Shown: piece by piece, positions 1 to 9,083 of the stretch | Layout: each line of letters opens with the position of its first letter | Numbering within the stretch: the first letter of the stretch is position 1 | Origin: Hydrogenobacter hydrogenophilus | GTDB lineage: Bacteria; Aquificota; Aquificia; Aquificales; Aquificaceae | Length of the DNA: 39,916 nt | NCBI RefSeq assembly: GCF_900215655.1 | Contig: NZ_OBEN01000012.1 | Span: 1 to 39,916, forward strand | Direction: 5' to 3' | Notes under the pieces: generated by a model | Databases searched by the model: none | The model's input: the letters and a program-made list of their open reading frames with translations, nothing else | What the model was told of the DNA's origin: nothing | Program-made: the position numbers and the translations under genes

Positions 1-51
1 CTATGAACTTTACGATCTGTTTGTGTTTTTTGTTTCTCATTCTAATATTAT

Positions 52-75
52 CTCCCCATTGTGGGGAGCTTTTTT
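52..75 (+). terminator. Rho-independent terminator of an upstream gene
   Basis: A perfect 6-bp stem (CTCCCC at 52-57, GGGGAG at 63-68) with a 5-nt loop is followed by CT and a run of T. The T-run is only on the plus-strand side, so it terminates a plus-strand gene lying before the window. It is the only convincing intrinsic terminator I see here. Confidence 0.85.
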
Positions 76-110
76 GCTATTTTTTAAACAGTCTCAGTTC
101 TTTTTGGTTT

Positions 111-116
111 TATAAT
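111..116 (+). promoter_or_regulatory. -10 box of the helicase gene, leaderless arrangement
   Basis: A consensus TATAAT lies 7 nt before the ATG at 124, so transcription would begin at or within a base or two of the start codon. No Shine-Dalgarno is present and no clear -35 TTGACA is seen at the expected distance. Confidence 0.65.
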
Positions 117-123
117 AGCTATT

Positions 124-2079
124 ATGCTAAATCCGTCTCAGGAGAAAGCGGTAAAACACTTTGGTAAGCCTCTTCTTATAGTAGCTGGGGCTGGTTCTGG
201 AAAGACAAAAACTCTTGCTTACAAGTTGGAATATCTGGTCGGTCAAAGGTGCATAAGGCAGGACAGGGTGTTGGTGCTCACCTTTACCAACAAGTCCGCA
301 AGAGAGATAAAGGAGAGGATACTTAAAATCACGGATGAGGATATACCGTGGGCGGGAACTTTTCACTCTTTTGCTCTAAAGCTTTTGAAACAGGACGGGT
401 ACAGGATAGGTATTTCTCCTTCTTTTGGAATACTTGATGAAGAAGACAGGAAGAAGCTCCTCAAAAGCATACTAAAGCAGATGGGTATAGAAAAGGAGTA
501 TCTTTATAAGGTTGAAAACTACATATTTTCAAGGTGCGAAGACCTCAAACCTCCCAAAGATGGTTTGCTTGAAGAAGTTTATCAGGCATACAGAGAGGCA
601 TTAAAATCCGCTAATCTGTTGGACTTTTCCCAGATGTTATTGGGAGCTTACGAACTTCTAAAGGATCACTCTCGCAGATGGAGAGACTTTTTTGACTTTA
701 TCATGGTAGATGAGTTTCAGGATACTAACACGGTGCAGTATGAGATACTAAAACTTCTTGCCAAGGAAAACATTTGTGTTGTAGGAGACCCTAATCAGTG
801 TATATATGAGTGGAGATACGCAAGACCTGACAACTTGTTTAAGTTTAAGGAAGACTTTGATCCTGATGTGATAAAGCTTGAGTATAACTACCGTTCGGGA
901 AAGTACATAATATATGTTGCCAATGCAGTTTTGTCTGCTTCAAGAGCCAAGTGGAAGGATATAGTTCCAGAGCTAAAAGCGGTAAGAGATAGCAAAGAGA
1001 AACCTGTGGTTAGGCGTTTTTCCAATGAGCTTGAAGAGTCCGCATGGGTAGCTCAGGAGATAAAAAGGCTACTTAGTAGGTTTAACCCTTCTGACATAGC
1101 CATACTTGTAAGAACGGGCTATCTTACCGATACTTTTGAAAGGGCTCTTTTCAACGCGGGAGTGCCTTACAAAACTGTAGGAACTGTCAGGTTCTTTGAA
1201 AGGGCGGAAGTAAAGGATGCTTTGGCTTTCCTTAGAATTGCAGTAAATCCATCAGACGAGCTTTCTTTCAAGAGGTGCTTAGAAGTTGCAAGGACAGGGA
1301 TAGGAAGCAAGTCTTTTGAGAAGATAAGACGCTACTATCAAGGAGATTGGTTATTGGCAGGTGTCAAAGCTCTAAAAGACTTGAGTGATGAGCAAAAACA
1401 CAGACTTTACAAACTGATAACAGAGCTATCAAAACTTATGAAAAGTACGGATAACTACCCTACCGCTCTTAAGGAGCTCTTAAAAAGCGTGGATTACGAA
1501 GAGCACATGCACGCAAGGTATCAAAAGGATTACCAAGAGAGAAAAGAGAATCTGGAAGAGTTTTTGAGATTTCTTGAGGAGAAAAAAAGGGAGGGCTCAA
1601 CTCTTTCTGAAGTACTTCAGGAGGTAAGTCTTATCAGTCAAGAGGAGGAAGGTTCATCTGCGGTAAGCATTATGACTATACACGCCAGCAAAGGACTTGA
1701 ATTTTCTGTAGTCTTTCTGCCAAGACTTGAAGAGGGTATACTTCCCCACGAAAAGAGCACAAAAGACATTCAGGAACTTGAGGAAGAAAGAAGACTCTTT
1801 TATGTTGCCATCACGAGAGCAAAAGACATGCTCTACATGACCTACACCAAGGAAAAGGCTAAAAAACCCAGCAGATTCTTGTCAGACATACCCAAGGAGT
1901 TTTTAGACCTGTCTGCTTATAAAGTGCCTAAACCTATGCACGGCATAAAGGTAGGAGATACAGTAATGCACAGAATATTCGGTAAAGGCAGGGTGTTAGC
2001 CTTGGAAGATGAAAGGGCTAAGGTAGATTTTGGTGATAAGGTAAAAACCATACATATAGCTTTCTTGGAGGTGGTTTAG
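124..2079 (+). CDS. UvrD/PcrA-family superfamily 1 DNA helicase
   Basis: ATP-dependent 3'-5' DNA helicase for repair and replication restart in the cytoplasm. All SF1A motifs are readable: Walker A GAGSGKT at residues 22-28, motif Ia LTFTNKSA, GTFHSFA, motif II VDEFQDT, motif III VGDPNQCIYEWR, motif IV LEYNYRSG, motif V TIHASKGLEF and motif VI FYVAITRAKD. The C-terminus (GDTVMHRIFGKGRVLAL...) resembles the PcrA/UvrD tail that contacts RNA polymerase. At 651 residues it is shorter than typical PcrA (a little over 700). The start follows a TATAAT box by 7 nt. Its stop overlaps the stop of the convergent RNA ligase gene by 4 nt. I cannot separate UvrD, PcrA and Rep from sequence alone, so no symbol is given. 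Confidence 0.93.
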   Translation: MLNPSQEKAVKHFGKPLLIVAGAGSGKTKTLAYKLEYLVGQRCIRQDRVLVLTFTNKSAREIKERILKITDEDIPWAGTFHSFALKLLKQDGYRIGISPSFGILDEEDRKKLLKSILKQMGIEKEYLYKVENYIFSRCEDLKPPKDGLLEEVYQAYREALKSANLLDFSQMLLGAYELLKDHSRRWRDFFDFIMVDEFQDTNTVQYEILKLLAKENICVVGDPNQCIYEWRYARPDNLFKFKEDFDPDVIKLEYNYRSGKYIIYVANAVLSASRAKWKDIVPELKAVRDSKEKPVVRRFSNELEESAWVAQEIKRLLSRFNPSDIAILVRTGYLTDTFERALFNAGVPYKTVGTVRFFERAEVKDALAFLRIAVNPSDELSFKRCLEVARTGIGSKSFEKIRRYYQGDWLLAGVKALKDLSDEQKHRLYKLITELSKLMKSTDNYPTALKELLKSVDYEEHMHARYQKDYQERKENLEEFLRFLEEKKREGSTLSEVLQEVSLISQEEEGSSAVSIMTIHASKGLEFSVVFLPRLEEGILPHEKSTKDIQELEEERRLFYVAITRAKDMLYMTYTKEKAKKPSRFLSDIPKEFLDLSAYKVPKPMHGIKVGDTVMHRIFGKGRVLALEDERAKVDFGDKVKTIHIAFLEVV

Positions 2080-3173
2080 TCTATTACAGAACCACCTTTG
2101 AGGATATGACCCAAAAGGCCTGTCATGTTGAGGAAAACCTTTTCAAACTCAAGGACATAGTATTTACCTTCTTTTTCCAAAGACCTTTCGTTTACCTGAA
2201 TGTGTGCGGATGCGTGCTTTATCTGTTCAAGAAAGATAAGAGCGTTTTCTTTTTTGTTAAACCTGCATCTGAAAGTCCTATAGACTTTACCCTCCGATCT
2301 TACCATTTGGCACGCTTTAAATATGCCCTCTAAAAAGGCTTTGCCCACCTCTGTATAAAGACTCTCATCTGCTTTTAGCCCCTCCTCTTCTATGAAAAGA
2401 GCAAGTCTTAGAAGTCTGTTGGTATAGTAATCTGCAGGCAGGCCTAACATGTTTAGTGATGTGATCCTTATGTCGTTAATGTTGGCATAACTGGTTATGT
2501 ACTTTACCCTTTTGTCGCGCTGTGAGTCTTCTTTAAACACAACCCCTTCCCTCTTTTCATCGTTGAGCTTTATCAAAATACGCTTTATGTCATCTACACG
2601 GGACAGTTCAAACCTTCCGAATAACTCCACATGTGGTAGGTTGTACTTCTCTATAAGCTTGAGTTTCTCCCTGTAAGGTAAAAAGCCCTGCTCCCCCTTT
2701 TTCATGATGTCAAACACAAAAAACCTAATGTCTTCTTCAATATAAGGTGGAGACTCTTCCACATAAGGGTTTTCTGGACCTGCTACCTCTGCGCATAGCA
2801 CAAGATCCGGGTTTTCTTCAAAAAACGCAGGGTTTATAAAGTCTTTTACCCTATCTGTTGTAAAGGCACATATGTAACCTCCCCTTGTTAAGGCATATAC
2901 TTCACCATTATGGAAGAAGATTCTTGTGTTGTATCCATCCACCTTTTCCTCAACCCAAACGGGCGCGTTGAACTGCTCTAAAAGTCCGGAAGATAGCTGG
3001 AATATCCTTCCTATGTGTGGATAGCCCCAGACTACAAAATCTTTAAAGATAGCTGTGCCCCTTGGCACATCTTTAAAGTCGTCTACAAATCTGAGATACT
3101 CTATTTCTTTGAAAACTTCCGTTCTGACCTTATTTTTCTTTAAAGCTTCCTTGACAACATCTACTTGTATCAT
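2076..3173 (-). CDS. ATP-dependent RNA ligase, archaeal Pab1020/Rnl3 type
   Basis: Nucleotidyltransferase that seals or circularises RNA with a 5'-phosphate. The motif I lysine is K77 in EKVDGYN; motif III-like FFVFDIMKKG, motif IV EGVVFKEDS and motif V RVKYITS follow in order. The C-terminal third is helical and unlike DNA ligases or T4 Rnl1, which fits the Pab1020 (Rnl3) homodimeric family best known from archaea and also found in Aquificales. I place the start at the ATG at 3173 (365 aa); a TTG at 3179 in the same frame is possible. A TATAAT at 3185-3190 on this strand lies 11 nt before the ATG. It is transcribed divergently from gspG. The in vivo substrate is unknown. Confidence 0.85.
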   Translation of the reverse strand: MIQVDVVKEALKKNKVRTEVFKEIEYLRFVDDFKDVPRGTAIFKDFVVWGYPHIGRIFQLSSGLLEQFNAPVWVEEKVDGYNTRIFFHNGEVYALTRGGYICAFTTDRVKDFINPAFFEENPDLVLCAEVAGPENPYVEESPPYIEEDIRFFVFDIMKKGEQGFLPYREKLKLIEKYNLPHVELFGRFELSRVDDIKRILIKLNDEKREGVVFKEDSQRDKRVKYITSYANINDIRITSLNMLGLPADYYTNRLLRLALFIEEEGLKADESLYTEVGKAFLEGIFKACQMVRSEGKVYRTFRCRFNKKENALIFLEQIKHASAHIQVNERSLEKEGKYYVLEFEKVFLNMTGLLGHILKGGSVID

Positions 3174-3184
3174 TAACAAATTTC

Positions 3185-3210
3185 ATTATAGCAGAGTAAA
3201 GGTTTATAAT
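3185..3210. promoter_or_regulatory. Back-to-back -10 boxes of RNA ligase (-) and gspG (+)
   Basis: The 45-bp divergent gap holds TATAAT on the minus strand (3190-3185) and TATAAT on the plus strand (3205-3210). They lie 11 nt and 8 nt before their respective ATGs. Neither gene has a Shine-Dalgarno, so both transcripts would be leaderless or nearly so. Confidence 0.6.
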
Positions 3211-3218
3211 GTTTATTC

Positions 3219-3650
3219 ATGAGAAGAGGTTTTACACTCATAGAAATACTTATAGTAGTTATAATTATAGGACTTCTTGCTGCGTTGGTGGCTCCAAGGC
3301 TTGTGGGTAAACTTACCGAATCAAAAGAAAAAATAGCTAAACAGCAAATAGCTATGCTTTCAACAGCGGTTGAACTCTTCAGAGCTGATGTAGGTAGATA
3401 CCCAACAACTCAGGAAGGCTTGGAAGCGCTAATAAAAAAACCGGAGAGTGTCCCAGATAACCTCTGGAAAGGTCCGTATGTGAAGGGCAATAAGCTACCT
3501 TTGGACCCTTGGGGAAATCCCTACCACTACTTTGGTCCGGAGGATCCAAAAACTAAAGAAAAGGGCGTAGATTACCTCATCATGTCTTACGGCTCTGACG
3601 GTAAAGAAGGTGGAGAAGGAGAAGCCAAAGACATATCCAACGCAGACTAA
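3219..3650 (+). CDS. gspG: Type II secretion major pseudopilin GspG
   Basis: Major pseudopilin of a type II secretion system, assembled at the inner membrane after prepilin-peptidase cleavage. The N-terminus MRRG|FTLIEIL gives the classic cleavage site with Glu at mature position 5, then a long hydrophobic helix. The globular part carries the GspG signature: GRYPTTQEGLEALI, WKGPYVKG, LPLDPWGNPY and the C-terminal Ca-binding type YGSDGKEGGEGE...DI. The length (143 aa) is normal. It stands alone, with no other gsp genes in the window. A glycosyltransferase follows after 3 nt. A TATAAT 8 nt before the ATG suggests a leaderless mRNA. Confidence 0.93.
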   Translation: MRRGFTLIEILIVVIIIGLLAALVAPRLVGKLTESKEKIAKQQIAMLSTAVELFRADVGRYPTTQEGLEALIKKPESVPDNLWKGPYVKGNKLPLDPWGNPYHYFGPEDPKTKEKGVDYLIMSYGSDGKEGGEGEAKDISNAD

Positions 3651-3653
3651 TTT

Positions 3654-4757
3654 ATGAAGCTTTTTATAAACGCAACTCACTTTTACGAACATCCCAGTGG
3701 TTTGGGTGTGTACACAAAAAACTTAGTTCGTGCTTTATTAAGTATTCATGATCAAATAAAAGTTTTCACTGGAAACCCAGATATAGGATGCTCAAACCAA
3801 CAATTGGTAATAACACCTAAGTGGTTAAATCCAAGGAAGGGAACCATTGGCCACATTCTTCGCATACTGTGGGAGAACAGCTATCTATGGATTCAGACAT
3901 TAAGAGAAAGGCCTCACATACTTTTTTCTACAGTTCATGAAGGTGTTGCACTACCTTTAGTGCATACCAAACAAGTAATAACACTACACGATACTATTGC
4001 TCTCAAGTTTCCCCAGTACTTTAAAAGACTGAAATACTACTTTACCCACTTTTTACCGCTGGTAATAAAAAATTCCCAAGCTATTGTGTGCGTTTCTGAA
4101 AACACAAAAAAAGACCTGCTTGATTACTACAAACTCAACGATAAACCAGTATATGTAGTGTACCCAGGCTATGACAGAGATGTCTTTTTCCCAAGATATG
4201 GGTCTGTGTTTACAAAAAGGTTTGGAAAGTACTTTCTCTTTGTAGGAGACATGAGGCCACACAAAAACCTTGAAAGACTTATAAAGGCTGTAAATGAGCT
4301 AAGATGTGAAAACTTCAAACTCTTAATAGTTGGGAAGAAGGATATGCGCTTCTATCCAGCTCTCTGGAAGATGGTAAGAGGGTATAAACTAGAGGAAAAA
4401 GTTCTTTTTTTAGACTATGTGCCTCTTGAAGATTTGCCTTACCTTTACTCAGGCGCAGAAGCTTTTGTATTTCCTTCTCTTTATGAGGGTTTTGGTTTGC
4501 CACTGATTGAAGCTATGGCGTGTGGTTGTCCCGTGATAGCTTCTGACATACCTCCACTTAGAGAGGTATGTGATCAAAGTGCCTATTATGTAGACCCTTA
4601 CGATACTCATAGTGTAGCGTGTGCTCTTTACCAATTGCTCACAAACAATTCACTAAAAAGAAGGCTCCGCATGTTGGGGCTCTGGCGCGCAAAATACTTC
4701 TCTTGGGAGAAGTCTGCAAGACAGCATATGAGTATATTTGAGGAGCTTATGGCTTAA
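3654..4757 (+). CDS. GT4-family glycosyltransferase
   Basis: Retaining glycosyltransferase of family GT4 (GT-B fold), probably acting in lipopolysaccharide or exopolysaccharide assembly on the cytoplasmic face. The N-terminal acceptor domain has the Gly-rich loop [14 protein letters not shown]. The C-terminal donor domain has [15 protein letters not shown] and the EX7E motif in [15 protein letters not shown], followed by [14 protein letters not shown]. The length (367 aa) is typical. It begins 3 nt after gspG without a visible Shine-Dalgarno, so the two are probably cotranscribed. Donor and acceptor sugars cannot be told. Its stop overlaps the convergent carB stop by 4 nt. Confidence 0.88.
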   Translation: MKLFINATHFYEHPSGLGVYTKNLVRALLSIHDQIKVFTGNPDIGCSNQQLVITPKWLNPRKGTIGHILRILWENSYLWIQTLRERPHILFSTVHEGVALPLVHTKQVITLHDTIALKFPQYFKRLKYYFTHFLPLVIKNSQAIVCVSENTKKDLLDYYKLNDKPVYVVYPGYDRDVFFPRYGSVFTKRFGKYFLFVGDMRPHKNLERLIKAVNELRCENFKLLIVGKKDMRFYPALWKMVRGYKLEEKVLFLDYVPLEDLPYLYSGAEAFVFPSLYEGFGLPLIEAMACGCPVIASDIPPLREVCDQSAYYVDPYDTHSVACALYQLLTNNSLKRRLRMLGLWRAKYFSWEKSARQHMSIFEELMA

Positions 4758-6427
4758 TCTTCGTCAAGAAGCTCTTCTCCCTCTATAGTGTAATAGGGCC
4801 TTTCGTAGGTGGAGTAGTAGTAGGGAGTGTACGCAAAGAACTCTCCGGCGCATGTATCCACACCCTTAAAGGCAGGTATTATGCGCGCTGTGTTTCTTAT
4901 GTTTCTTATTTCTTCTTCGCTCATACTTTTAAGCAGAGCTATCTCCACATCAGAGTATCCTAACTCTTTTGCTTTCCTCAGGGTCTCTTGGTCAAGTGGG
5001 GATTCCCTTAGTGTGTTTTCAAAGTCTACTATTTCTTTTATGTTGTGTAAGAACCATCTGTCTATCTTGGTGTATTCATAGACTTGTTCTACCGAATAGC
5101 CTCTTCTGAAAGCGCTGGCTATGTACCATACTCTGTCTGGATTAGGTGTCCTAAGGTGCTTAATGAGTGTGTCCTGAGGAACATGGTCAAAAGATGGGCG
5201 CAGAAGCCCATAGGCATCTATCTCAAGGCTTCTTATGGCTTTCATAAAGGCTTCTTTGAAAGTCCTACCTATTGCCATAACCTCACCTACAGACTTCATC
5301 ATAGTGGTAAGAGTTCTGTCCGTTTGTGGAAACTTAGCAAAGTCAAAGCGTGGGATCTTTACCACTACATAGTCTATGGAAGGTTCAAAGGATGCAGGTG
5401 TGTCCTTTGTTATATCGTTTTTTAGCTCGTCAAGGGTGTATCCCACCGCTAACTTGGCTGCCACCTTTGCAATAGGGAAACCCGTAGCTTTTGAAGCCAA
5501 GGCGGAAGACCTTGAAACCCTTGGGTTCATCTCTATAACGTAGAAGTCCCCATTTTCTGGGTTTACAGCAAACTGGATGTTAGAACCTCCCGTATCCACA
5601 CCCACCTCTCTCATGATCTCTATACAAGCATCTCTCAGGATCTGATACTCTTTGTCTGTGAGGGTTTGAGCAGGTGCTACCGTTATGGAGTCTCCTGTAT
5701 GCACGCCCATGGGATCAAAGTTCTCTATAGAACAGACTATTATCACATTATCTTTTGAGTCTCTTATGACTTCAAACTCGTACTCCTTCCAACCTATTAG
5801 GGACTTGTCTATGAGAACCTGATGTATGGGTGATGTGCCGAGTGCCAGCTTGAGCTTCTCTTTGAATTCCTCTATGTTATAGGCTATAGACCCACCTGTG
5901 CCACCAAGGGTGAATGCAGGTCTTAGTATGGCAGGAAAACCTATGTCCTTTATAGCGGTGAGTCCTTCTTCTACAGAAGACACTACAGCACTTTCTGGAA
6001 CTTTGAGCCCTATTTTTTGCATGGACCTTCTGAAGAGCTCTCTGTCCTCACCCTTCTTTATGGCACTGTAGCTGGCACCAATTAGCTCCACAGAGTATTT
6101 TTCCAAAATGCCCTTCTCGTAGAGTTCTACCGCCAAGTTTAAAGCGGTCTGCCCACCAAGTGTGGGAAGAAGAGCGTCTGGTCTTTCCCTTCTTATTATT
6201 TCCTCAAGGACATCTACCGTGAGGGGTTCTATGTAGGTCCTGTCTGCTACGCTTGGGTCTGTCATTATGGTAGCTGGGTTTGAGTTGACAAGCACTATAC
6301 TGTAGCCTTCCTCTTTGAGAGCTTTACAAGCTTGAGTTCCCGAGTAATCAAACTCTGCAGCCTGACCTATCACTATGGGACCCGAGCCTATGATGAGGAT
6401 TTTCTTAATGTCTGTGCGCTTTGGCAT
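4754..6427 (-). CDS. carB: Carbamoyl-phosphate synthetase large subunit, N-terminal half (split gene)
   Basis: Makes carboxy-phosphate and carbamate from bicarbonate, ammonia and ATP, the first half of carbamoyl phosphate synthesis for pyrimidines and arginine. The start ([26 protein letters not shown]) and the ATP-grasp core ([65 protein letters not shown]) are intact. The protein ends right after the oligomerisation domain and linker ([20 protein letters not shown]). At 557 aa it is about half of the usual ~1070. This is not degradation: the same split into two genes is known in Aquifex and some methanogens. The partner half is not in the window. The ATG is preceded by a TATAAT at 10 nt, shared in a palindrome with the ppa promoter. 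Confidence 0.95.
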   Translation of the reverse strand: MPKRTDIKKILIIGSGPIVIGQAAEFDYSGTQACKALKEEGYSIVLVNSNPATIMTDPSVADRTYIEPLTVDVLEEIIRRERPDALLPTLGGQTALNLAVELYEKGILEKYSVELIGASYSAIKKGEDRELFRRSMQKIGLKVPESAVVSSVEEGLTAIKDIGFPAILRPAFTLGGTGGSIAYNIEEFKEKLKLALGTSPIHQVLIDKSLIGWKEYEFEVIRDSKDNVIIVCSIENFDPMGVHTGDSITVAPAQTLTDKEYQILRDACIEIMREVGVDTGGSNIQFAVNPENGDFYVIEMNPRVSRSSALASKATGFPIAKVAAKLAVGYTLDELKNDITKDTPASFEPSIDYVVVKIPRFDFAKFPQTDRTLTTMMKSVGEVMAIGRTFKEAFMKAIRSLEIDAYGLLRPSFDHVPQDTLIKHLRTPNPDRVWYIASAFRRGYSVEQVYEYTKIDRWFLHNIKEIVDFENTLRESPLDQETLRKAKELGYSDVEIALLKSMSEEEIRNIRNTARIIPAFKGVDTCAGEFFAYTPYYYSTYERPYYTIEGEELLDED

Positions 6428-6437
6428 TAAAGCTTAT

Positions 6438-6445
6438 ATTATAAT
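6438..6445. promoter_or_regulatory. Bidirectional -10 element, carB (-) / ppa (+)
   Basis: The palindrome ATTATAAT contains TATAAT on the plus strand (6440-6445) and on the minus strand (6443-6438), sharing four base pairs. The plus side leads to a Shine-Dalgarno (AGGAGGTG at 6452-6459) and the ppa ATG. The minus side reaches the carB ATG in 10 nt with no Shine-Dalgarno. Confidence 0.6.
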
Positions 6446-6466
6446 CTTTTTTCAGGAGGTGAAGGC

Positions 6467-6991
6467 ATGAAGAACATACCACCCGGTAAAAACCCCCCAG
6501 AAGATATATACGTAGTTGTGGAAATACCCCAAGACAGTCCCATTAAGTACGAGCTTGATAAAGAAACCTCTACCATTTTTGTGGATAGATTTCTCTATAC
6601 CGCTATGCACTATCCTTTCAATTATGGCTTTATACCTCAGACACTTGCAGATGATGGTGATCCTGTAGATGTGCTTGTCATCTCAAGGTATCCTGTCATT
6701 CCCGGAAGTGTAATAAGGTGTAGACCAATAGGTGGCTTGGAGATGAGGGACGAAGAGGGTATAGATACAAAGCTTTTGGCAGTTCCTCACTCAAAGGTGG
6801 ACCCCACATACGATCATATTAAGTCCGTTGATGACCTACCCAAGGCATTACTTGACAAGATAAAGCACTTTTTTGAACATTACAAAGAGTTAGAACCAGG
6901 CAAATGGGTAAAGGTAGAAGGTTTCAAGGGCGTACAGTTTGCCATAGAGGAGATAAAGAAGGGTATAGAAAACTACAAAAAGACTTCATGA
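6467..6991 (+). CDS. ppa: Inorganic pyrophosphatase, family I
   Basis: Soluble cytoplasmic enzyme that hydrolyses pyrophosphate to two phosphates, pulling biosynthetic reactions forward. The family I signature [12 protein letters not shown], with its metal-binding aspartates, is present, preceded by [14 protein letters not shown] and followed by [19 protein letters not shown] and [20 protein letters not shown]. The length (174 aa) matches bacterial enzymes. A strong AGGAGGTG lies 8 nt before the ATG. The stop overlaps the next start in ATGA, so it heads the ppa-kdsD-dxr-peptide-binding-protein operon. Confidence 0.96.
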   Translation: MKNIPPGKNPPEDIYVVVEIPQDSPIKYELDKETSTIFVDRFLYTAMHYPFNYGFIPQTLADDGDPVDVLVISRYPVIPGSVIRCRPIGGLEMRDEEGIDTKLLAVPHSKVDPTYDHIKSVDDLPKALLDKIKHFFEHYKELEPGKWVKVEGFKGVQFAIEEIKKGIENYKKTS

Positions 6992-7953
6992 GTTTCGATA
7001 TACTCACAGAAGCCAAAAAGGTTTTTGACACAGAGATTCAGGAACTCATAAGGTTGAAAGAGAACCTTGATGAGAGCTTTGTTAAGGCAGTAGAAATTCT
7101 TCTATCTTGCGAAGGAAAAGTCATTACCACTGGTGTGGGTAAATCTGGACACATAGCGCAAAAGATAGCCTCTACCCTTTCAAGTACCGGTACTCCTGCG
7201 CACTTTCTGCACCCTTCTGAAGCCCTACACGGTGACCTTGGTGTTATAGATTACAGGGATGTCCTTTTGGCTATATCAAACAGCGGAGAATCTCCCGAAG
7301 TGATATCCCTAATACCCTACGTGAAGCTTCTAAAGGTGCCCATCATAGCTATAACCAACAGAAAAGACTCCACCCTTGCTAAGTATGCGGATGTACATAT
7401 ATTTTTAAATGTAAAGAAGGAAGCTTGTCCTCTTGAGCTTGCGCCCACGAGCTCCTCTACCGCATCTTTGCTTGTGGGTGATGCCCTTGCCATGGTTCTT
7501 CTTCAGCTAAGAGGTTTTACTAAGGAAGATTTTGCCCTCAGGCATCCTGCAGGAAGTCTTGGCAGACGCTTAAAAGTAGTCAGAGAGCTCTACCATACGG
7601 GAGATGAAGTTCCTATAGTTTATGAAGAGACACCCATGACAGATGTGATCATAGAAATGACCAGTAAAGGCTTTGGTGCTACTGCGGTGATAGACAAAAG
7701 TGGAAAGCTAGTAGGAATAATAACAGACGGAGACCTCAGAAGGTTTGTAAAAAACGGTGGAGACTTCAACACTGCCAAGGCAGGAGATGTTATGACAAAA
7801 ACTCCAAAAACTGCAAAGGCTAACGAACTTGCAGCAGAAGCTCTAAAGAGAATGGAAGATCATAAAATAACCGTGTTGATAGTTATAGATGATGAAGGTA
7901 AACCAGAAGGTATAATACATATGCACGATATACTCAAAGCTGGTGTTTTATGA
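6988..7953 (+). CDS. kdsD: Arabinose-5-phosphate isomerase (KpsF/GutQ family)
   Basis: Interconverts ribulose 5-phosphate and arabinose 5-phosphate, the entry step of Kdo synthesis for lipopolysaccharide. It has an N-terminal SIS domain ([62 protein letters not shown]) and two C-terminal CBS domains ([11 protein letters not shown]...[25 protein letters not shown]...[14 protein letters not shown]). I set the start at the ATG at 6988, which overlaps the ppa stop as ATGA and gives 321 aa, the family length. An ATG at 6904 in the same frame would run through ppa and adds no homologous residues. The 3' end overlaps dxr as ATGA. Confidence 0.93.
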   Translation: MSFDILTEAKKVFDTEIQELIRLKENLDESFVKAVEILLSCEGKVITTGVGKSGHIAQKIASTLSSTGTPAHFLHPSEALHGDLGVIDYRDVLLAISNSGESPEVISLIPYVKLLKVPIIAITNRKDSTLAKYADVHIFLNVKKEACPLELAPTSSSTASLLVGDALAMVLLQLRGFTKEDFALRHPAGSLGRRLKVVRELYHTGDEVPIVYEETPMTDVIIEMTSKGFGATAVIDKSGKLVGIITDGDLRRFVKNGGDFNTAKAGDVMTKTPKTAKANELAAEALKRMEDHKITVLIVIDDEGKPEGIIHMHDILKAGVL

Positions 7954-9083
7954 GAAAGTTGGGTGTGCTTGGTTCTACAGGTTCAGTAGGAAGCCAGACT
8001 CTTGATATTGTAAGAGCCTACAGAGAGGAGTTTCATCTTGTAGGCATAGTTGCCAAAAAAGCCTCTGAAAAACTCCTTAAGCAGGCAATAGAGTTTAAAC
8101 CTCATTATGTAGTATCCTACGAAGAGCCTTCCAAAGATTGGTTAAACAGCCTTCCCAAAGAGACCACTTACATAAAGGGTCAGGATGGTCTCATAGAAGT
8201 CATATCCGCATCAGACTTTTTGATGAATGCCATATCGGGAATAGACGGCATAATTCCCACTTACGAAATACTCAGAAGAAATAAACGGCTTTTGGCTTCT
8301 AATAAAGAATCTATAGTTTGTCTTGGTGATCTTATTAGAGAAAAGAGGGATTTGGTAGTGCCCGTGGACAGCGAACATAACGCCCTCTTTCAGCTTCTTT
8401 CTTTTGTAAGCGCAGAAGATTTAAGAAAGGTATACCTTACTGCTTCTGGTGGACCCTTTAGGGAAAGATCACTCCAAGACTTGGAAAAGGCAACAGTTGA
8501 TGAAGCCCTAAACCATCCAAGGTGGAAAATGGGTGCTAAGATAACCGTTGATTCTGCAACGCTTATGAATAAAGGTATGGAGATAATAGAAGCTATAAAC
8601 CTTTTTGACCTTTCTGTTGATAGCATAGATGTGCTTATACATCCTCAAAGCGTAGTTCACGGTATAGTGGAGCTAAAAGACGGTAGTTTCTTGTTTCATG
8701 TGTCCCAAACAGATATGAAAATACCAATTATGCATGCACTCTTTTATCCAGATAGAAAAGACTATCCTTTTGAAAGGAAGAGCCTGCTTGACCTCTCACC
8801 CATTAGCTTTGAACAAGTTGACAGAGAGAAGTTTAGGGCACTCCACCTGTGCAAGTGGTCTGCTCAGATGGGAGGTGCATACATTCCCGCTCTGGTAGGT
8901 GCAGACCAAGCTGCGGTAGAGATGTTTCTTGAGGGACACATAAAGTTCTTAGACATAGTGCGCATAGTAGAAGATGTGCTCAGTATGCTAAGCCTGCCAG
9001 AACCTCAGAACATAGAGCAGGTTTTAAACACAATAAATTGGGCTTATCAAAAGGGTAAAGAGGTTTCTTTAAAGTATGCGTGA
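7950..9083 (+). CDS. dxr: 1-deoxy-D-xylulose 5-phosphate reductoisomerase
   Basis: Second step of the MEP isoprenoid pathway: NADPH-dependent conversion of DXP to MEP. The NADPH-binding [14 protein letters not shown] lies near residue 8; the substrate and metal site is [49 protein letters not shown] and [12 protein letters not shown]. The length (377 aa) is normal. It overlaps kdsD by 4 nt and the next gene by 8 nt, so it is translationally coupled on both sides. Pyrophosphate is a product of later MEP and Kdo steps, which may explain grouping with ppa (inference). Confidence 0.97.
   Translation: MRKLGVLGSTGSVGSQTLDIVRAYREEFHLVGIVAKKASEKLLKQAIEFKPHYVVSYEEPSKDWLNSLPKETTYIKGQDGLIEVISASDFLMNAISGIDGIIPTYEILRRNKRLLASNKESIVCLGDLIREKRDLVVPVDSEHNALFQLLSFVSAEDLRKVYLTASGGPFRERSLQDLEKATVDEALNHPRWKMGAKITVDSATLMNKGMEIIEAINLFDLSVDSIDVLIHPQSVVHGIVELKDGSFLFHVSQTDMKIPIMHALFYPDRKDYPFERKSLLDLSPISFEQVDREKFRALHLCKWSAQMGGAYIPALVGADQAAVEMFLEGHIKFLDIVRIVEDVLSMLSLPEPQNIEQVLNTINWAYQKGKEVSLKYA

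Noticed and set aside
2106-2333. A 75-codon plus-strand frame inside the RNA ligase gene
   Set aside because: Antisense to conserved ligase codons, with no ribosome site and no homology-like pattern.
6904-6987. A longer kdsD start at 6904
   Set aside because: The extra 28 residues come from reading ppa in another frame; the ATG at 6988 overlaps the ppa stop and fits the family length.
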